Assembly: GCA_938002655.1 (NCBI GenBank)
Contig: CALLAC010000005.1
Coordinates: 1 to 64,000, forward strand
Reading direction: 5' to 3'
Source of the DNA: an uncultured Cytophagales bacterium
Lineage (GTDB): Bacteria > Bacteroidota > Bacteroidia > Cytophagales > Thermonemataceae
DNA length: 64,000 nt
Shown here: positions 10,263 through 21,554 of the stretch, in pieces
Layout of the letters: each line of letters opens with the position of its first letter
How positions within the stretch are numbered: the stretch's first letter is position 1
Program-made: the position numbers and the translations under genes
The notes under the pieces: generated by a model
Databases searched by the model: none
Told to the model about the DNA's origin: nothing
The model's input: the letters and a program-made list of their open reading frames with translations, nothing else

Positions 10263-10958
10263 TTATGACTGTGCTAACTCTTTCATTTTAGCGATGGTAT
10301 TTTCGGCACCCATGTATATTTGAGAGATAGAGGCTTCCATCATATAACAAGGACTGGTGACAATTTTGTTAACCTTATCCACGCAAACATCATTTACACT
10401 AACCATTACGGCAGTATTGCCTGTCTGATTGATACCTTCGCTAATAGCTTTTATATCGTAGGGGGATTTTTCTGTGGTATTGCCTACGGTAAGTTGTACG
10501 TTTGCGATACCTTCCAATGCTTTAGCTACCGTAGTAGGCGACATACAAACTGCCCCAATAGGTTTGCCTGCTTTGTAGAAATCTTGTATTACTTTTTTGA
10601 TAGGCTCAATAATAGCCCCTGCGGGACCTTCAAAAGCCCACTTAGTAAAGTTTTTGGCTACACCAAAGCCACCGGGCATTACCAAGCCATCAAGTTCGGC
10701 AATATGCAGTTGGGCTACATCAACAATATTGCCGCGGGCTATGCGTGCCGCTTCTACGAGTACATTCCGTTTTTCGGGCATTTCCTCGCCTGTCAGATGA
10801 TTAATGACGTGGTGTTGTTCTATATTGGGGGCAGTGCAAACTGCTTCTATCCCCATTTTATCCATAGCAAGCAATACACTAACCGATTCGTGTATCTCGG
10901 CACCATCATACACGCCACAACCTGAAAGCAACACGGCGAATTTGAGCTTTTTTTCCAT
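10263..10958 (-). CDS. elbB: Isoprenoid biosynthesis glyoxalase ElbB
   Basis: MEKKLKFAVLLSGCGVYDGAEIHESV, GLVMPGGFGVAKN, GAVCMSPT; start moved to MEKK (10958). Confidence 0.9.
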   Translation of the reverse strand: MEKKLKFAVLLSGCGVYDGAEIHESVSVLLAMDKMGIEAVCTAPNIEQHHVINHLTGEEMPEKRNVLVEAARIARGNIVDVAQLHIAELDGLVMPGGFGVAKNFTKWAFEGPAGAIIEPIKKVIQDFYKAGKPIGAVCMSPTTVAKALEGIANVQLTVGNTTEKSPYDIKAISEGINQTGNTAVMVSVNDVCVDKVNKIVTSPCYMMEASISQIYMGAENTIAKMKELAQS

Positions 10959-11086
10959 AAAGATCGGATTTTTTCCTTGCGTAAGCAAGTTACAATTTTT
11001 AGCAAGAAAATACAACTTTTGCTGAAAAAATTATTCGTAGCGTAAAATTTTCTATGATTTTTGCGTTTTATCAGAAAAAGCATTCT

Positions 11087-14000
11087 ATGGGAATAGCTGA
11101 TTTGAGCCTTCGCCGACCTGTGTTGGCAATTGTAATGTCTTTGATACTAATGCTTTTTGGGGGCATTGGATACAAATTTCTGAGCGTGAGAGATTATCCT
11201 GCCATAGACCCACCTGTGATTACCGTTCGTACTGCCTATACAGGTGCAAATGCTGATATTATTGAAAGCCAAATCACTGAGCCTCTGGAAAAGGCTATTA
11301 ATGGCATACAAGGAGTTCGTACCATATCTTCTACCAGTTCGCAAGGAGTAAGTAGTATAACAGTAGAGTTTGAGTTGGGCATAGATTTAGAAGCCGCCGC
11401 CAATGATGTACGCGATAAAGTGAGCCAAACTTTACGACAACTCCCACAAGATTTAGATGCTCCGCCTGTGGTTTCCAAAGCTGATATTTCCGCAGACCCA
11501 ATAATCATTTTAGCAGTACAGAGCAAGCAGTTCAATCTGTTTGAAATAAACGATTTTGCTGTCAATGTTTTGCAAGAGCGTTTGCAAACTATTCCCGATG
11601 TGAGCCGCATCAATATTTTTGGCGAAAAACGCTACGCAATGCGTTTGTGGTTCAAGCCAGACCGACTGCAAGCCTACAATATCACCGTAAATGATATTCA
11701 GCAGGCTCTTTTGCGTGAAAATGTAGAATTGCCCGCAGGGAAAATATTTGGCAATCAGACCGAACTTACTATTCGCACTTTGGGCAAACTTTCTACGGAA
11801 AAAGAATTCGAAGAAGTGATTATTCGTTTCGACAATGAAGGAATAGTAAGATTGAAAGATGTTGCCGAAGTAGAATTGGGCGTAGAAATTGAAGAAACAA
11901 ATTGGAAACTCAATGGCAATGGGGGCTTGGCAATGGCGATTGTGCCACAGCCTGGTTCTAATTATGTCAAGATTTCTAACGATTTCTATAAGCGTTTGGA
12001 AGAGCTGAAAAAAGAAATACCCGAGCATATTCGCTTTGAAGTATTGTATGATGTAACCAAATACATCAAAAAATCTATTGAGGAAGTAGCAGAAACCTTG
12101 CTTATTGCGTTTGGCTTAGTGGTGCTGATTATCTACCTCTTTTTTAGGAATTGGCTCATTGCTATTCGTCCGTTGATAGATATTCCTGTTTCGCTGCTGG
12201 CAACCTTTTTCATAATGTATTTGGCAGGTTTTTCAATCAACATTCTTACAATGCTTGGAATTGTACTTGCTACGGGTTTGGTGGTAGATGATGGCATTGT
12301 AGTTACAGAAAACATTTTCCGTAAATTGGAGCAAGGCTATCCTATTCGTCGAGCCGCCGCCGAAGGTACAAAAGAAATTGTATTTGCGGTTATTGCTACC
12401 TCTATTACTTTGGCAGTAGTTTTTTTACCTATAATGTTTTTGCAGGGCTTTGTTGGCAGTTTGTTTCGTGAATTTGGTGTAGTAGTAGCAGGGGCAGTAC
12501 TAATTTCGGCATTTGTTTCTCTTACGCTTACGCCTATATTGAGCGTATGGCTCAATCGTCCAAAAGATAAACCTTCTTGGTTTTACAGGTTTACAGAGCC
12601 ATTTTTTACAGGCATAGAAAACTCGTATGCTAAAACTTTACAGGCTTTTCTGCGTGTACGTTGGGTAGCCATAGTGCTTGTGTTGGCTTGCGTAGGAATG
12701 ATTTACTTTTTCTTGCAAAAAATCCCTTCCGAACTTGCTCCCATAGAAGATAGAAGCAATTTCCGTATGAGCATCACTGCTCCCGAAGGTATATCGTTTG
12801 ACTATATGACCGAGTACGTAGATAGGTTTGCCTCTTTTATACGCGACTCTGTGCCCGAAGCAAGAGGCGTATTTAGTTCTACGGCACCTACTTTTATTGG
12901 GGGAGGTGCTAATACAGCTTTTGTAAGAGCTATTTTAGTAGAGCCCAAAGAACGAAAACGCTCTCAACAGCAAATCGTAGATTATGTCAACAAAAGATTA
13001 TCACAATTTAATGATGGTCGTATTTTTATAGTACAAGAGCAAACTATTTCAGTAGGTTTGGGTTCGCGTGGGGCTTTGCCCGTGCAGTTTGTAATTCAAA
13101 ATTTTGATTTTGAAAAGATTAAAAAGGTTTTGCCTAGTTTTTTGGAAGAAGCCCGCAAAAGTGGAACTTTTCTGGCAGTAGATGCTAATCTGAAATTTAA
13201 CAAGCCTGAAATTGAAATTTCCATTGATAGGCTCAAAGCCAAAGATGCAGGTGTAAGCACTGCCGATATTGCTGAGGCTTTGCAGGCGGCTTATAGCGGC
13301 AGGCGAATGGGGTATTTTATCAGAAATGGCAAGCAATATCAAATCATAGGGCAAGTGAAACGTGAGTTTCGTAATGAGCCCACAGATGTAGCACAAATTT
13401 ATTTGCGAAACAACAGAGGCGAGCTGGTGCAGCTCAGTAATCTAGTAAACATGCGTGAAACAAGCAATCCACCACAATTATTTCATTACAACCGCTACAA
13501 ATCAGCAACGATTTCGGCTTCGTTGGCACCAGCTAAAACTATTGGCGATGGCATTGCTACTATGCAAGCAATAGCAAAAAGGCTTTTAGATGATAGCTTT
13601 GCTACTTCACTTGCTGGACCTTCAAGAGATTACGTAGAAAGTTCGTCTAATACAACTTTTGCTTTCTTTTTAGCACTTTTGCTTGTCTATTTGGTGCTTG
13701 CCGCTCAATTCGAAAGTTTCATAGATCCTTTTGTAATCATGTTTACAGTGCCTTTGGCTCTTGCGGGAGCTTTGCTTAGCTTGTGGATTTTGGGGCAAAC
13801 TATCAATATTTTTTCTCAAATAGGGATGATTATGCTCATTGGTTTGGTTACCAAAAATGGTATTCTGATTGTTGAATTTGCCAATCAAAAGCAAGAACAA
13901 GGTATGCAAAAAGCCAAAGCTTTGCTCGAAGCCTCTAAACAGCGTTTAAGACCAATTCTGATGACTTCATTGGCTACGATGCTTGGGGCATTGCCCATTG

Positions 14001-14182
14001 CTTTATCTTTTGGAGCGGCTTCACAGAGCCGTATGCCATTAGGAACAGTCGTTGTAGGGGGAGTGCTGTTTAGCCTTATACTCACTTTGTACATAGTACC
14101 AGCAATGTACAGCTATCTTTCACGTTCTAAAAAAGCTCATTTACAACAAGAAAATGAAACAGCAGCAGAACTTGCTCTGTAA
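11087..14182 (+). CDS. Efflux RND transporter permease (AcrB/MexB-like)
   Basis: MGIADLSLRRPVLAIVMSLILMLFGGIGY, full-length ~1030 aa, GLVVDDGIVVTENIFR, GLVTKNGILIVEFANQ. Confidence 0.95.
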   Translation: MGIADLSLRRPVLAIVMSLILMLFGGIGYKFLSVRDYPAIDPPVITVRTAYTGANADIIESQITEPLEKAINGIQGVRTISSTSSQGVSSITVEFELGIDLEAAANDVRDKVSQTLRQLPQDLDAPPVVSKADISADPIIILAVQSKQFNLFEINDFAVNVLQERLQTIPDVSRINIFGEKRYAMRLWFKPDRLQAYNITVNDIQQALLRENVELPAGKIFGNQTELTIRTLGKLSTEKEFEEVIIRFDNEGIVRLKDVAEVELGVEIEETNWKLNGNGGLAMAIVPQPGSNYVKISNDFYKRLEELKKEIPEHIRFEVLYDVTKYIKKSIEEVAETLLIAFGLVVLIIYLFFRNWLIAIRPLIDIPVSLLATFFIMYLAGFSINILTMLGIVLATGLVVDDGIVVTENIFRKLEQGYPIRRAAAEGTKEIVFAVIATSITLAVVFLPIMFLQGFVGSLFREFGVVVAGAVLISAFVSLTLTPILSVWLNRPKDKPSWFYRFTEPFFTGIENSYAKTLQAFLRVRWVAIVLVLACVGMIYFFLQKIPSELAPIEDRSNFRMSITAPEGISFDYMTEYVDRFASFIRDSVPEARGVFSSTAPTFIGGGANTAFVRAILVEPKERKRSQQQIVDYVNKRLSQFNDGRIFIVQEQTISVGLGSRGALPVQFVIQNFDFEKIKKVLPSFLEEARKSGTFLAVDANLKFNKPEIEISIDRLKAKDAGVSTADIAEALQAAYSGRRMGYFIRNGKQYQIIGQVKREFRNEPTDVAQIYLRNNRGELVQLSNLVNMRETSNPPQLFHYNRYKSATISASLAPAKTIGDGIATMQAIAKRLLDDSFATSLAGPSRDYVESSSNTTFAFFLALLLVYLVLAAQFESFIDPFVIMFTVPLALAGALLSLWILGQTINIFSQIGMIMLIGLVTKNGILIVEFANQKQEQGMQKAKALLEASKQRLRPILMTSLATMLGALPIALSFGAASQSRMPLGTVVVGGVLFSLILTLYIVPAMYSYLSRSKKAHLQQENETAAELAL

Positions 14183-14213
14183 AAATTGCTTCTCATTACG
14201 GAAGCAATTTTTA
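14180..14213. terminator. Bidirectional terminator AAAAATTGCTTC-TCATTACG-GAAGCAATTTTT
   Basis: 12-bp perfect hairpin with A-tract/T-tract between convergent RND and leuS genes; overlaps leuS stop. Confidence 0.85.
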
Positions 14214-17200
14214 TACTACTACATTCACAATTTTTTTAGGAACAATAATGACTTTTTTAGCAGGTTTGCCATCAAGCCATTTTTGCACAATTTCATTGGA
14301 CAAAACAATCTTTTCCATATCAGTTTGTGGTAAATCCAAAGCCATTTCAATGTTGGTACGCAACTTTCCATTTACCGAGATAGGATAGTTGAAAGTGCTT
14401 TCTTGCAAATATCGGTTTTCATACACAGGATAAGAGGCAAAATGGATACTTTCTTTGTGCCCCAGCAAATGCCACAATTCTTCTGTAATATGTGGTGCAT
14501 AAGGAGCTAAAAGGACTAAAAGTGGTTCTAAAATAGCTCTTTTGTTGCATTGAAGTTCTGTGAGTTCATTTACACAAATCATAAACGTGCTTACAGGCGT
14601 ATTGAACGAGAAACGCTCAATATCTTCGGTTACACGCTTGATAGTATGGTGTAAAATTTTGAGTTCGGCTTGTGTAGGTGCGTGTTCAGTAACCTTAAAA
14701 TTAGCTTTTTCATCGTGAAACAAACGCCATAATTTTCGTAAAAATTTGTGTGTTCCTTCAATGCCATTGGTATTCCAAGGCTTAAATTGCTCCAAAGGAC
14801 CCAGAAACATTTCGTAAAGTCGCAATGTATCTGCTCCATAACGCTCTACTATATTGTCAGGATTGACTACATTGTGTTTAGATTTGGACATTTTTTCTAC
14901 TTCTGCTCCACAAATGTACTTGCCATCTTCTAAAATAAACTCCGCATTTGCCAAATCGGGACGCCACTTGCGAAAGGCATCAATATCTAAAATATCATTT
15001 TCTACGATATTTACATCAACGTGTAAAGCAACGGTTTCATAACTCTCTCGCAAATTGTATGAAACAAACAGATTAGGCAACTCATATTCATTTTCAGGAA
15101 ACTGAATAAATTCTTCGCCCAATAGAGCCTTTTTTACCCTCACAACAGCTTCTTCTACATTTGTAAAAATTTCCTCTACCGAAACAAACATTACTTGGCA
15201 AGCAGGCATAAATTCGGCATATTTGCTCAAATAATTTTGCCAGTTTTCTTTAATAATAGATTGTGAGCGAATTTCAACGGCGATTTTCTTTTCTTTATGA
15301 ACAAAGTCCAATTGCATATCACCTGGCAAGACGTTTGCCTCAAAGCCCAAAGGCAAAAGATATTCGGCAAGACGCTTGTGGGCTTGTGCTTCTTTGTAGA
15401 GTACTTTATACACAAAATTACTTCGTCCTTGTATCATTCCCTGATTTATCATTTTTTGGAATGGTTCAGGAGAGGAAACATAACCCAAATCATAGAGAAC
15501 CTTATTCCAGAAACGAGAGTAAAGCAAATGCCCTGTGGCATGTTCTGCACCACCAATATACAAATCTACGTTTTTCCAGTATTGTTCTTTTTCTTTGCTA
15601 ACAAACTCTTTGTTGTTGTGTGGGTCCATATAGCGAAGCCAATACCAACTGCTACCTGCCCAGCCTGGCATCGTATTGAGTTCGTAATCATAAACACCTT
15701 TATACTTCCAATTTTCAGCTCTGCCGAGCGGTGGTTCTCCTGTTTCGGTAGGCAAGTATTTATCAATTTTAGGTAATACCAAGGGTAAATCGGATTCATC
15801 AATTAAGTGAGGTATGCCGTCTTTGAAATATACAGGTACAGGCTCGCCCCAATATCGCTGACGACTAAACACCGCATCACGCAATTTGTAGTTGATTTTA
15901 CGCTTACCAAAACCATTTTTTTCGGCATATTCAATAGCTTTCTCAATGGCATCTGGGGTATCTAATCCATTCAAAAAGCCTGAATTTATCATTTTACCAT
16001 ACTTTTTTTCGGTTGGATTTTCCAAATACTCTGTGCCTTCAATCACGGGAATGATAGGCAAATGAAAAAATTTGGCAAAGCGATAATCTCTATCATCAGA
16101 GCTTGGTACGCCCATCACTGCTCCTGTGCCATAGCCTGCAAGCACATAGTCTGATATCCAGATGGGAATAGGCTCTTGGGTGAAAGGATTGACAGCATAC
16201 GCTCCTGTAAAGACACCTGAAACTACTTTCACTTCGCTCATACGCTCTCGCTCGCTACGATTGATAGCTCTTTCGACATAGGCTTCTACTTCGGCTTTAT
16301 GTTCTGGAGTAGTAATTTCGCTTACAAGCTCGTGTTCGGGAGCAAGCACTAAAAAAGTAACGCCAAAAATAGTATCTATACGCGTAGTAAAAACTGTAAT
16401 GGATTGCGTATTGCTGATAGCAAAACGCACTTCTGCACCTATACTTCTACCTATCCAGTTTCGTTGTACTTCTTTGATGCTTTCAGACCAATCCAAGGTT
16501 TCTAAATCTTCTAATAGGCGTTCGGCATAGGCAGTAATTCGCATCATCCATTGTCGCATTAGTTTCCGTTCTACGGGGTAGCCACCACGTTCCGAAACAC
16601 CGTCTTTAACTTCATCGTTGGCAAGAACCGTACCCAATGCAGGGCACCAATTTACATAAGCATCAGCAAGATAAGTAAGGCGATATTTCAGCAGAATATC
16701 TGAACGCTCTTTTTCAGAAAAGTTCTTCCACATTTCGGCTGTAAAAGTAGGGGTATTTTCGTCGCAAGCCGCTTGAACTTCGAGATTGCCATTTCTTTCA
16801 AACTCAGCGATAAGTGTATGGATATGCTCGGCTTTATTTGTTTTCCGATTGTACCAAGCCTCAAACAAACGCATAAAAATCCATTGTGTCCATTTGTAAT
16901 AGTGGGGGTCGGAGGTTTGAACTTCTCTGCTCCAATCATATGAAAAGCCGAGATTTTTGAGTTGCTCTTTGTAACGCTTAATATTTTCAGCAGTAGTAAT
17001 GGCAGGGTGCTGTCCAGTCTGAATAGCGTATTGCTCGGCAGGCAAGCCGAAGCTATCAAAGCCCATGGGGTGCAGTACATTGAAGCCTTTGGCTCTTTTG
17101 TAGCGAGCTATTACATCAGAGGCAATGTAGCCGAGGGGGTGTCCTACGTGCAAACCTGCCCCCGAAGGATAAGGAAACATATCCAAAACATAGTATTTGG

Positions 17201-17294
17201 GCTTTGAAGTATCTTCTTGGGTTTGGTAGATATGGTTTTCTTCCCAATATTTTTGCCATTTAGTTTCAATTGCACGAAAATTATATTCTGCCAT
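14211..17294 (-). CDS. leuS: Leucyl-tRNA synthetase with an extra internal domain
   Basis: [18 protein letters not shown] (HIGH), [16 protein letters not shown] (KMSKS), editing domain; start at [17 protein letters not shown]. Confidence 0.97.
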   Translation of the reverse strand: MAEYNFRAIETKWQKYWEENHIYQTQEDTSKPKYYVLDMFPYPSGAGLHVGHPLGYIASDVIARYKRAKGFNVLHPMGFDSFGLPAEQYAIQTGQHPAITTAENIKRYKEQLKNLGFSYDWSREVQTSDPHYYKWTQWIFMRLFEAWYNRKTNKAEHIHTLIAEFERNGNLEVQAACDENTPTFTAEMWKNFSEKERSDILLKYRLTYLADAYVNWCPALGTVLANDEVKDGVSERGGYPVERKLMRQWMMRITAYAERLLEDLETLDWSESIKEVQRNWIGRSIGAEVRFAISNTQSITVFTTRIDTIFGVTFLVLAPEHELVSEITTPEHKAEVEAYVERAINRSERERMSEVKVVSGVFTGAYAVNPFTQEPIPIWISDYVLAGYGTGAVMGVPSSDDRDYRFAKFFHLPIIPVIEGTEYLENPTEKKYGKMINSGFLNGLDTPDAIEKAIEYAEKNGFGKRKINYKLRDAVFSRQRYWGEPVPVYFKDGIPHLIDESDLPLVLPKIDKYLPTETGEPPLGRAENWKYKGVYDYELNTMPGWAGSSWYWLRYMDPHNNKEFVSKEKEQYWKNVDLYIGGAEHATGHLLYSRFWNKVLYDLGYVSSPEPFQKMINQGMIQGRSNFVYKVLYKEAQAHKRLAEYLLPLGFEANVLPGDMQLDFVHKEKKIAVEIRSQSIIKENWQNYLSKYAEFMPACQVMFVSVEEIFTNVEEAVVRVKKALLGEEFIQFPENEYELPNLFVSYNLRESYETVALHVDVNIVENDILDIDAFRKWRPDLANAEFILEDGKYICGAEVEKMSKSKHNVVNPDNIVERYGADTLRLYEMFLGPLEQFKPWNTNGIEGTHKFLRKLWRLFHDEKANFKVTEHAPTQAELKILHHTIKRVTEDIERFSFNTPVSTFMICVNELTELQCNKRAILEPLLVLLAPYAPHITEELWHLLGHKESIHFASYPVYENRYLQESTFNYPISVNGKLRTNIEMALDLPQTDMEKIVLSNEIVQKWLDGKPAKKVIIVPKKIVNVVV

Positions 17295-17424
17295 AGCGAT
17301 TGCTTTTGTTGTAGCCACAAAGGTAGCACTTTATGCCCAATTCGCAAAATCCATTGAAGTAATCTGAAAAGTATGTTGTTTGAAGTAAAAATTGTATTTT
17401 TGTAGTCGATTTATTTTGGCAATT

Positions 17425-17856
17425 ATGCAGTTTTGGCTCTTAAAATCAGAACCCTATAAGTATAGTTGGGAGCAAATGCTACAAGATGGCTCTACTTTTT
17501 GGGATGGTGTTCGCAATTTTCAGGCTCGAAATCATCTGAAAGCTATGAAAATAGGCGATTTGGCGTGTTTTTATCATAGCAATGAGGGTAAAGAAATTGT
17601 AGGTATTGTCAAAGTTATTAAAGAAGCCTATCCTGACCACACTACGGATGAACCTGACTGGGTGATGGTTGATATAGCCCCTGTGTGCAGTTTGAAAAAA
17701 AGTGTAAGTTTAGCTACTATCAAAGCTCATCCTGCTTTACAAAACATAGCTCTTGTGCGGCAAAGTCGTCTTTCGGTAGTACCACTTACCAAAAATGAGT
17801 TCGAGATTATTTGCCAACTTGGAGAAATTGATGTAAATTTGCTTACTAAAAAATAA
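17425..17856 (+). CDS. EVE domain-containing protein
   Basis: MQFWLLKSEPYKYSWEQM...WDGVRNFQARNHLKAMKIGDLACFYHSN...EIVGIVKV. Confidence 0.93.
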   Translation: MQFWLLKSEPYKYSWEQMLQDGSTFWDGVRNFQARNHLKAMKIGDLACFYHSNEGKEIVGIVKVIKEAYPDHTTDEPDWVMVDIAPVCSLKKSVSLATIKAHPALQNIALVRQSRLSVVPLTKNEFEIICQLGEIDVNLLTKK

Positions 17857-17866
17857 CTATGAAACT

Positions 17867-20380
17867 TTGAAAAAACTTCTACTTGCTTGCATATTTCTTC
17901 TTACAGGAAGCCTTATACTGGCTCAAAAAATCACTATCACGGGCAAATTGGCTGATGTAAAAACGCAAGAACCGCTGGTGGGAGCCGTTGTACGTCTTTC
18001 CCAAAACAAACAAATTGGTACTATCACCGATGAAAATGGCAATTTCAAACTTTCTTTCGACTACGTCAGAGATAGTTTGGTATTTGAATATACAGGCTAT
18101 AAAACTAAAAAAGTTGCTTTTACTACCCAAGTTCAGCAAGTGTTTAGCTTACTTTTAGAAGAAGATACCCAAGAAATTGAAGAAATTACTGTCGTCCCTG
18201 GCGAAAACCCTGCCTATGCTATCTTGCGAAAGGTTGTCAAAAATAAAAGTAAAAATGACAAACGCCGAGCTCAATTCTACGAATGCGATATCTATAATCG
18301 CATAGAAGGGTATGTGAATGATAACGAGAAAGGTATTAGCAATTTGCGTGTAATGAAAGATATGAGCCGTGCCGCCGCTACTATTCCCAACCTACGAGAC
18401 AGTAAGGGCAAAGTGCTTATCCCCATTTTAGCAAGTGAGAGCTTCTCGCGTTATTATTATATGGGCAAGCCTGAAAAAGAACGCGAAGATGTAAAAGTAA
18501 CCAATCTTTCAGGAATAGGACTGGAAAATGCCGAAGGAATAGGACAAATCTTTACAGGTGGTAAGCTCAACGATTACAATTTCTACCGCAACCAAATGAA
18601 TATTCTTGATAAATATTTCACTTCGCCCATTGCCGACGGCTGGCGGCTGAAATATGATTATGACCTCTTGGACAGTGTTTTGGTTGATAAAGATACCTGC
18701 TATGTACTAAATATTGTGCCTCGCAATCGACAAGACTTGGTTTTTGAAGGTAAAATGTGGATAAGTAAAAGCGACTATGCCCTCAAAAAAATCGATGTGC
18801 AAATGACCAAAGAAGCAAATATCAATTTTATCAAAGGCTTAAAAATCAAACAAATAGCTTTTCGCAGTAGTGAGGGATACTGGCTTCCTGAAAAAGTTGA
18901 TTTCGAAGTAGAAGTTTCAGAATTTTCGGAAATTATCCCTAGTATTTATGTGCGTACACATACACAATACCACAACTACCTCTTCAACCAAGCTCATGAT
19001 AAAACCTTCTACGACCAAATTCCGAACCCACCCAACAACGAGATTAAAGACACCAGCTATTGGAATATTTTCAGAAAAAACGATAGCACTCTTACCAATC
19101 GGATAAATGTGTATAAAATCATTGATTCGCTGAAAACTATTCCATCCGTACAAAGATATACTACCATTCTTACGATACTTTCTACGGGCTACTACGAAAT
19201 GAAAGGCATTGATTTAGGGCACTACGCTCGCTATTATACATGGAATGATCTTGAGGGGCACCGTTTCAATATAGGTTTCCGTACCAATCGCTTTTTCAGC
19301 AAAAATTTTACTTTCAAAACGCGTGTAGGCTATGGCTTTTTCGACAAAAAGGCTAAATATTTTGTAGAAATCAATCAAATTCTTTCCCGAAAATTTTTCA
19401 CACAACTTACTTTCAACCGAACCGAAGACATTGAACCACTGATTTTTCTGAATCAGTTTGATATTCTTCCTGATATTTTCATTGCTTCTAATCGCTTTTT
19501 TACAATTTCACAACGCAAGCCTTTCTTCAAGAAAGAAAATTTATTTTCCATAGAAAGCAATATTTTACCCTCATTTACAGAAAAACTTACTTTCCGAACC
19601 CGACAGCTTTTGCCTTTACATAGTTTTGCTTACAAAAATCCTGAAAATGCAACTCTGCAAACAGAAATCAATACCGCTGAATTTGTCTTGCAGACAACTT
19701 TTCATAAAGGAGCAAATAAAATTCGCTTATTAGATAATAGCGAGATTATCATTGGAGGAGGTGCTACACCCAAATTTGTTCTGACTACTACGCTCGGACT
19801 GAAAGACTTTGCGGGCGGGCAGTTCAACTATCAACAAATACAGCTCGATATTTCTAAACGAAATGCTCGTATTTTTGGTATTGGACATGCCAACTACCTG
19901 ATAAGTGCAGGATATTATTTCGGGAGAGTGCCTTTCCCTCTGCTTCGGGCTCATTTAGGAAACAACACTCCATTTATGATTGAAAGAGCCTTCAACCAAA
20001 TGAATGGCTTTGAGTTCGTAAGCGACCACTATATCTCTTTGCAATATGCACATTATTTTGAAAGCCTAATTTTCAGCCGTTTGCCACTTTTCAAAAAAGC
20101 GAATAAATTCTTAGATTGGCGTTTGGTTTTTAGTTTCAATGCTCTTTATGGGGGTTTGAGGCAAGAAAACAAAGACTTACTAGCAAATTTTGATGTTTTC
20201 GGCAATCCTTTGCCGCCTATTCAAAGCCTTAATTATCAAATGCCTTACATAGAAATTGGTTATGGCATCGATAATATTCTTAAATTTTTCCGAATTGATA
20301 TCCTGCATCGACTTACATACTTAAATCTAGACACTGCCAAGCCCTTTGGCATAAAATTTTCGGCTGAAATTAAGTTGTAA
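17867..20380 (+). CDS. DUF5686 / carboxypeptidase-like regulatory (CarboxypepD_reg-like) domain outer membrane protein
   Basis: Signal peptide, ITGKLADVKTQEPLVGAVVRLSQNKQIGTITDENGNF, beta-barrel C-terminus; TTG start. Confidence 0.85.
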   Translation: MKKLLLACIFLLTGSLILAQKITITGKLADVKTQEPLVGAVVRLSQNKQIGTITDENGNFKLSFDYVRDSLVFEYTGYKTKKVAFTTQVQQVFSLLLEEDTQEIEEITVVPGENPAYAILRKVVKNKSKNDKRRAQFYECDIYNRIEGYVNDNEKGISNLRVMKDMSRAAATIPNLRDSKGKVLIPILASESFSRYYYMGKPEKEREDVKVTNLSGIGLENAEGIGQIFTGGKLNDYNFYRNQMNILDKYFTSPIADGWRLKYDYDLLDSVLVDKDTCYVLNIVPRNRQDLVFEGKMWISKSDYALKKIDVQMTKEANINFIKGLKIKQIAFRSSEGYWLPEKVDFEVEVSEFSEIIPSIYVRTHTQYHNYLFNQAHDKTFYDQIPNPPNNEIKDTSYWNIFRKNDSTLTNRINVYKIIDSLKTIPSVQRYTTILTILSTGYYEMKGIDLGHYARYYTWNDLEGHRFNIGFRTNRFFSKNFTFKTRVGYGFFDKKAKYFVEINQILSRKFFTQLTFNRTEDIEPLIFLNQFDILPDIFIASNRFFTISQRKPFFKKENLFSIESNILPSFTEKLTFRTRQLLPLHSFAYKNPENATLQTEINTAEFVLQTTFHKGANKIRLLDNSEIIIGGGATPKFVLTTTLGLKDFAGGQFNYQQIQLDISKRNARIFGIGHANYLISAGYYFGRVPFPLLRAHLGNNTPFMIERAFNQMNGFEFVSDHYISLQYAHYFESLIFSRLPLFKKANKFLDWRLVFSFNALYGGLRQENKDLLANFDVFGNPLPPIQSLNYQMPYIEIGYGIDNILKFFRIDILHRLTYLNLDTAKPFGIKFSAEIKL

Positions 20381-20422
20381 TTTTTTGAAAAAAATTGCAT
20401 ATTTCGCCCAAACCTTATAGTC

Positions 20423-21550
20423 TTGAAGCCCAACGCTCTGATATGTACGCAAACAGGAGAGGAGTATCCGCTTGATGAACCCATCTGGCAAAGCTCCCAA
20501 GGTCATCTTTTAGATATTCGTTTTCGTCCTTTTCTGGATAAAACCTTCACTCGCACTCGCCCTGCCAATTTGTGGCGTTACAGAGAGGCTATTCCTATTG
20601 AAAAAGATGAAAATATTGTCAGTTTTGGAGAAGGAGCAACTCCTATGCAAAAAATCAATATTGCAGGGGTTGATGTATACTTTAAGCTAGATTTTTTATT
20701 TCCAACGGGCTCTTACAAGGATAGAGGCAGTGCAGTGCTTATCAGTAAAGTTAAAGAACTTGGCCTTAGGCATGTAGTGCAAGATTCTTCGGGGAATGCA
20801 GCAAGTTCCATAGCCGCTTATTGTGCCAAAGCAGATATTGCTTGCGATATTTATGTGCCCAAAGGCATTTCAGAAGCAAAACTTGCTCAAATTCGGGCTT
20901 TTGGAGCAAATGTAAAAATTGTAGACGGCTCTCGTGAAGATACAGCTCAGGCGGCTTTGGAAGCGGCAAAAAAGAGCTATTATGCCAGCCATTGTTGGAA
21001 TCCATTCTTCTTTCAAGGAACAAAAACTTTCGCTTTTGAAGTTGCCGAGCAACTTGGCTGGAAAGCCCCTGATGTAGTTATTTTGCCAGCAGGAAATGGT
21101 ACTTTACTTATCGGAGCATACATTGGTTTTCGCGAGCTAATGAAGGCGGCTATTACAGAGAAAATTCCTAAAATAATTGGCGTACAAGCGGTTAATTGCT
21201 CACCGCTGTACGAAGCCTACAACGAAGGCTTGCCCTATATTCCTGAAATTGAAACCTTGCCTACCCTCGCTGAAGGTATAGCAATAGCTAAGCCTGTACG
21301 TGGTAAGCAGATGCTACAATATGTAGAACTCAGCGAAGGTATTTTCTTATCTGTAACCGAAGAAGAAATCAAAGAAGCACTGCGATTGATGTGCGGGAGA
21401 GGTTACTTCATCGAACCTACTTCAGCGGCAGTAGTGGCAGGAGTTCAAAAATATGTAGAACAATTTTGGGAAAATGAAAAAATCGTTTCTGTGCTTACAG
21501 GTTCGGGCTTGAAAGCAGTAGATAAAATTGCCAAAATCATAAATAGATAG
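20423..21550 (+). CDS. thrC: Threonine synthase / PLP-dependent lyase
   Basis: FPTGSYKDRGSAVLISK (PLP Lys), QDSSGNAASSIAAYCAKA, PAGNGTLLIGAYIGF; TTG start. Confidence 0.8.
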   Translation: MKPNALICTQTGEEYPLDEPIWQSSQGHLLDIRFRPFLDKTFTRTRPANLWRYREAIPIEKDENIVSFGEGATPMQKINIAGVDVYFKLDFLFPTGSYKDRGSAVLISKVKELGLRHVVQDSSGNAASSIAAYCAKADIACDIYVPKGISEAKLAQIRAFGANVKIVDGSREDTAQAALEAAKKSYYASHCWNPFFFQGTKTFAFEVAEQLGWKAPDVVILPAGNGTLLIGAYIGFRELMKAAITEKIPKIIGVQAVNCSPLYEAYNEGLPYIPEIETLPTLAEGIAIAKPVRGKQMLQYVELSEGIFLSVTEEEIKEALRLMCGRGYFIEPTSAAVVAGVQKYVEQFWENEKIVSVLTGSGLKAVDKIAKIINR

Positions 21551-21554
21551 CCTT

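Noticed and set aside
10320-10925. 201-aa plus-strand ORF opposite elbB
   Set aside because: Low-complexity mirror of a clearly coding, conserved gene.
15263-15776. Plus-strand ORFs (112 and 159 aa) overlapping the LeuRS insertion, considered as a nested gene
   Set aside because: Cys/Phe/Ile-rich shadow translation; the LeuRS frame is continuous and compositionally normal through the insertion.
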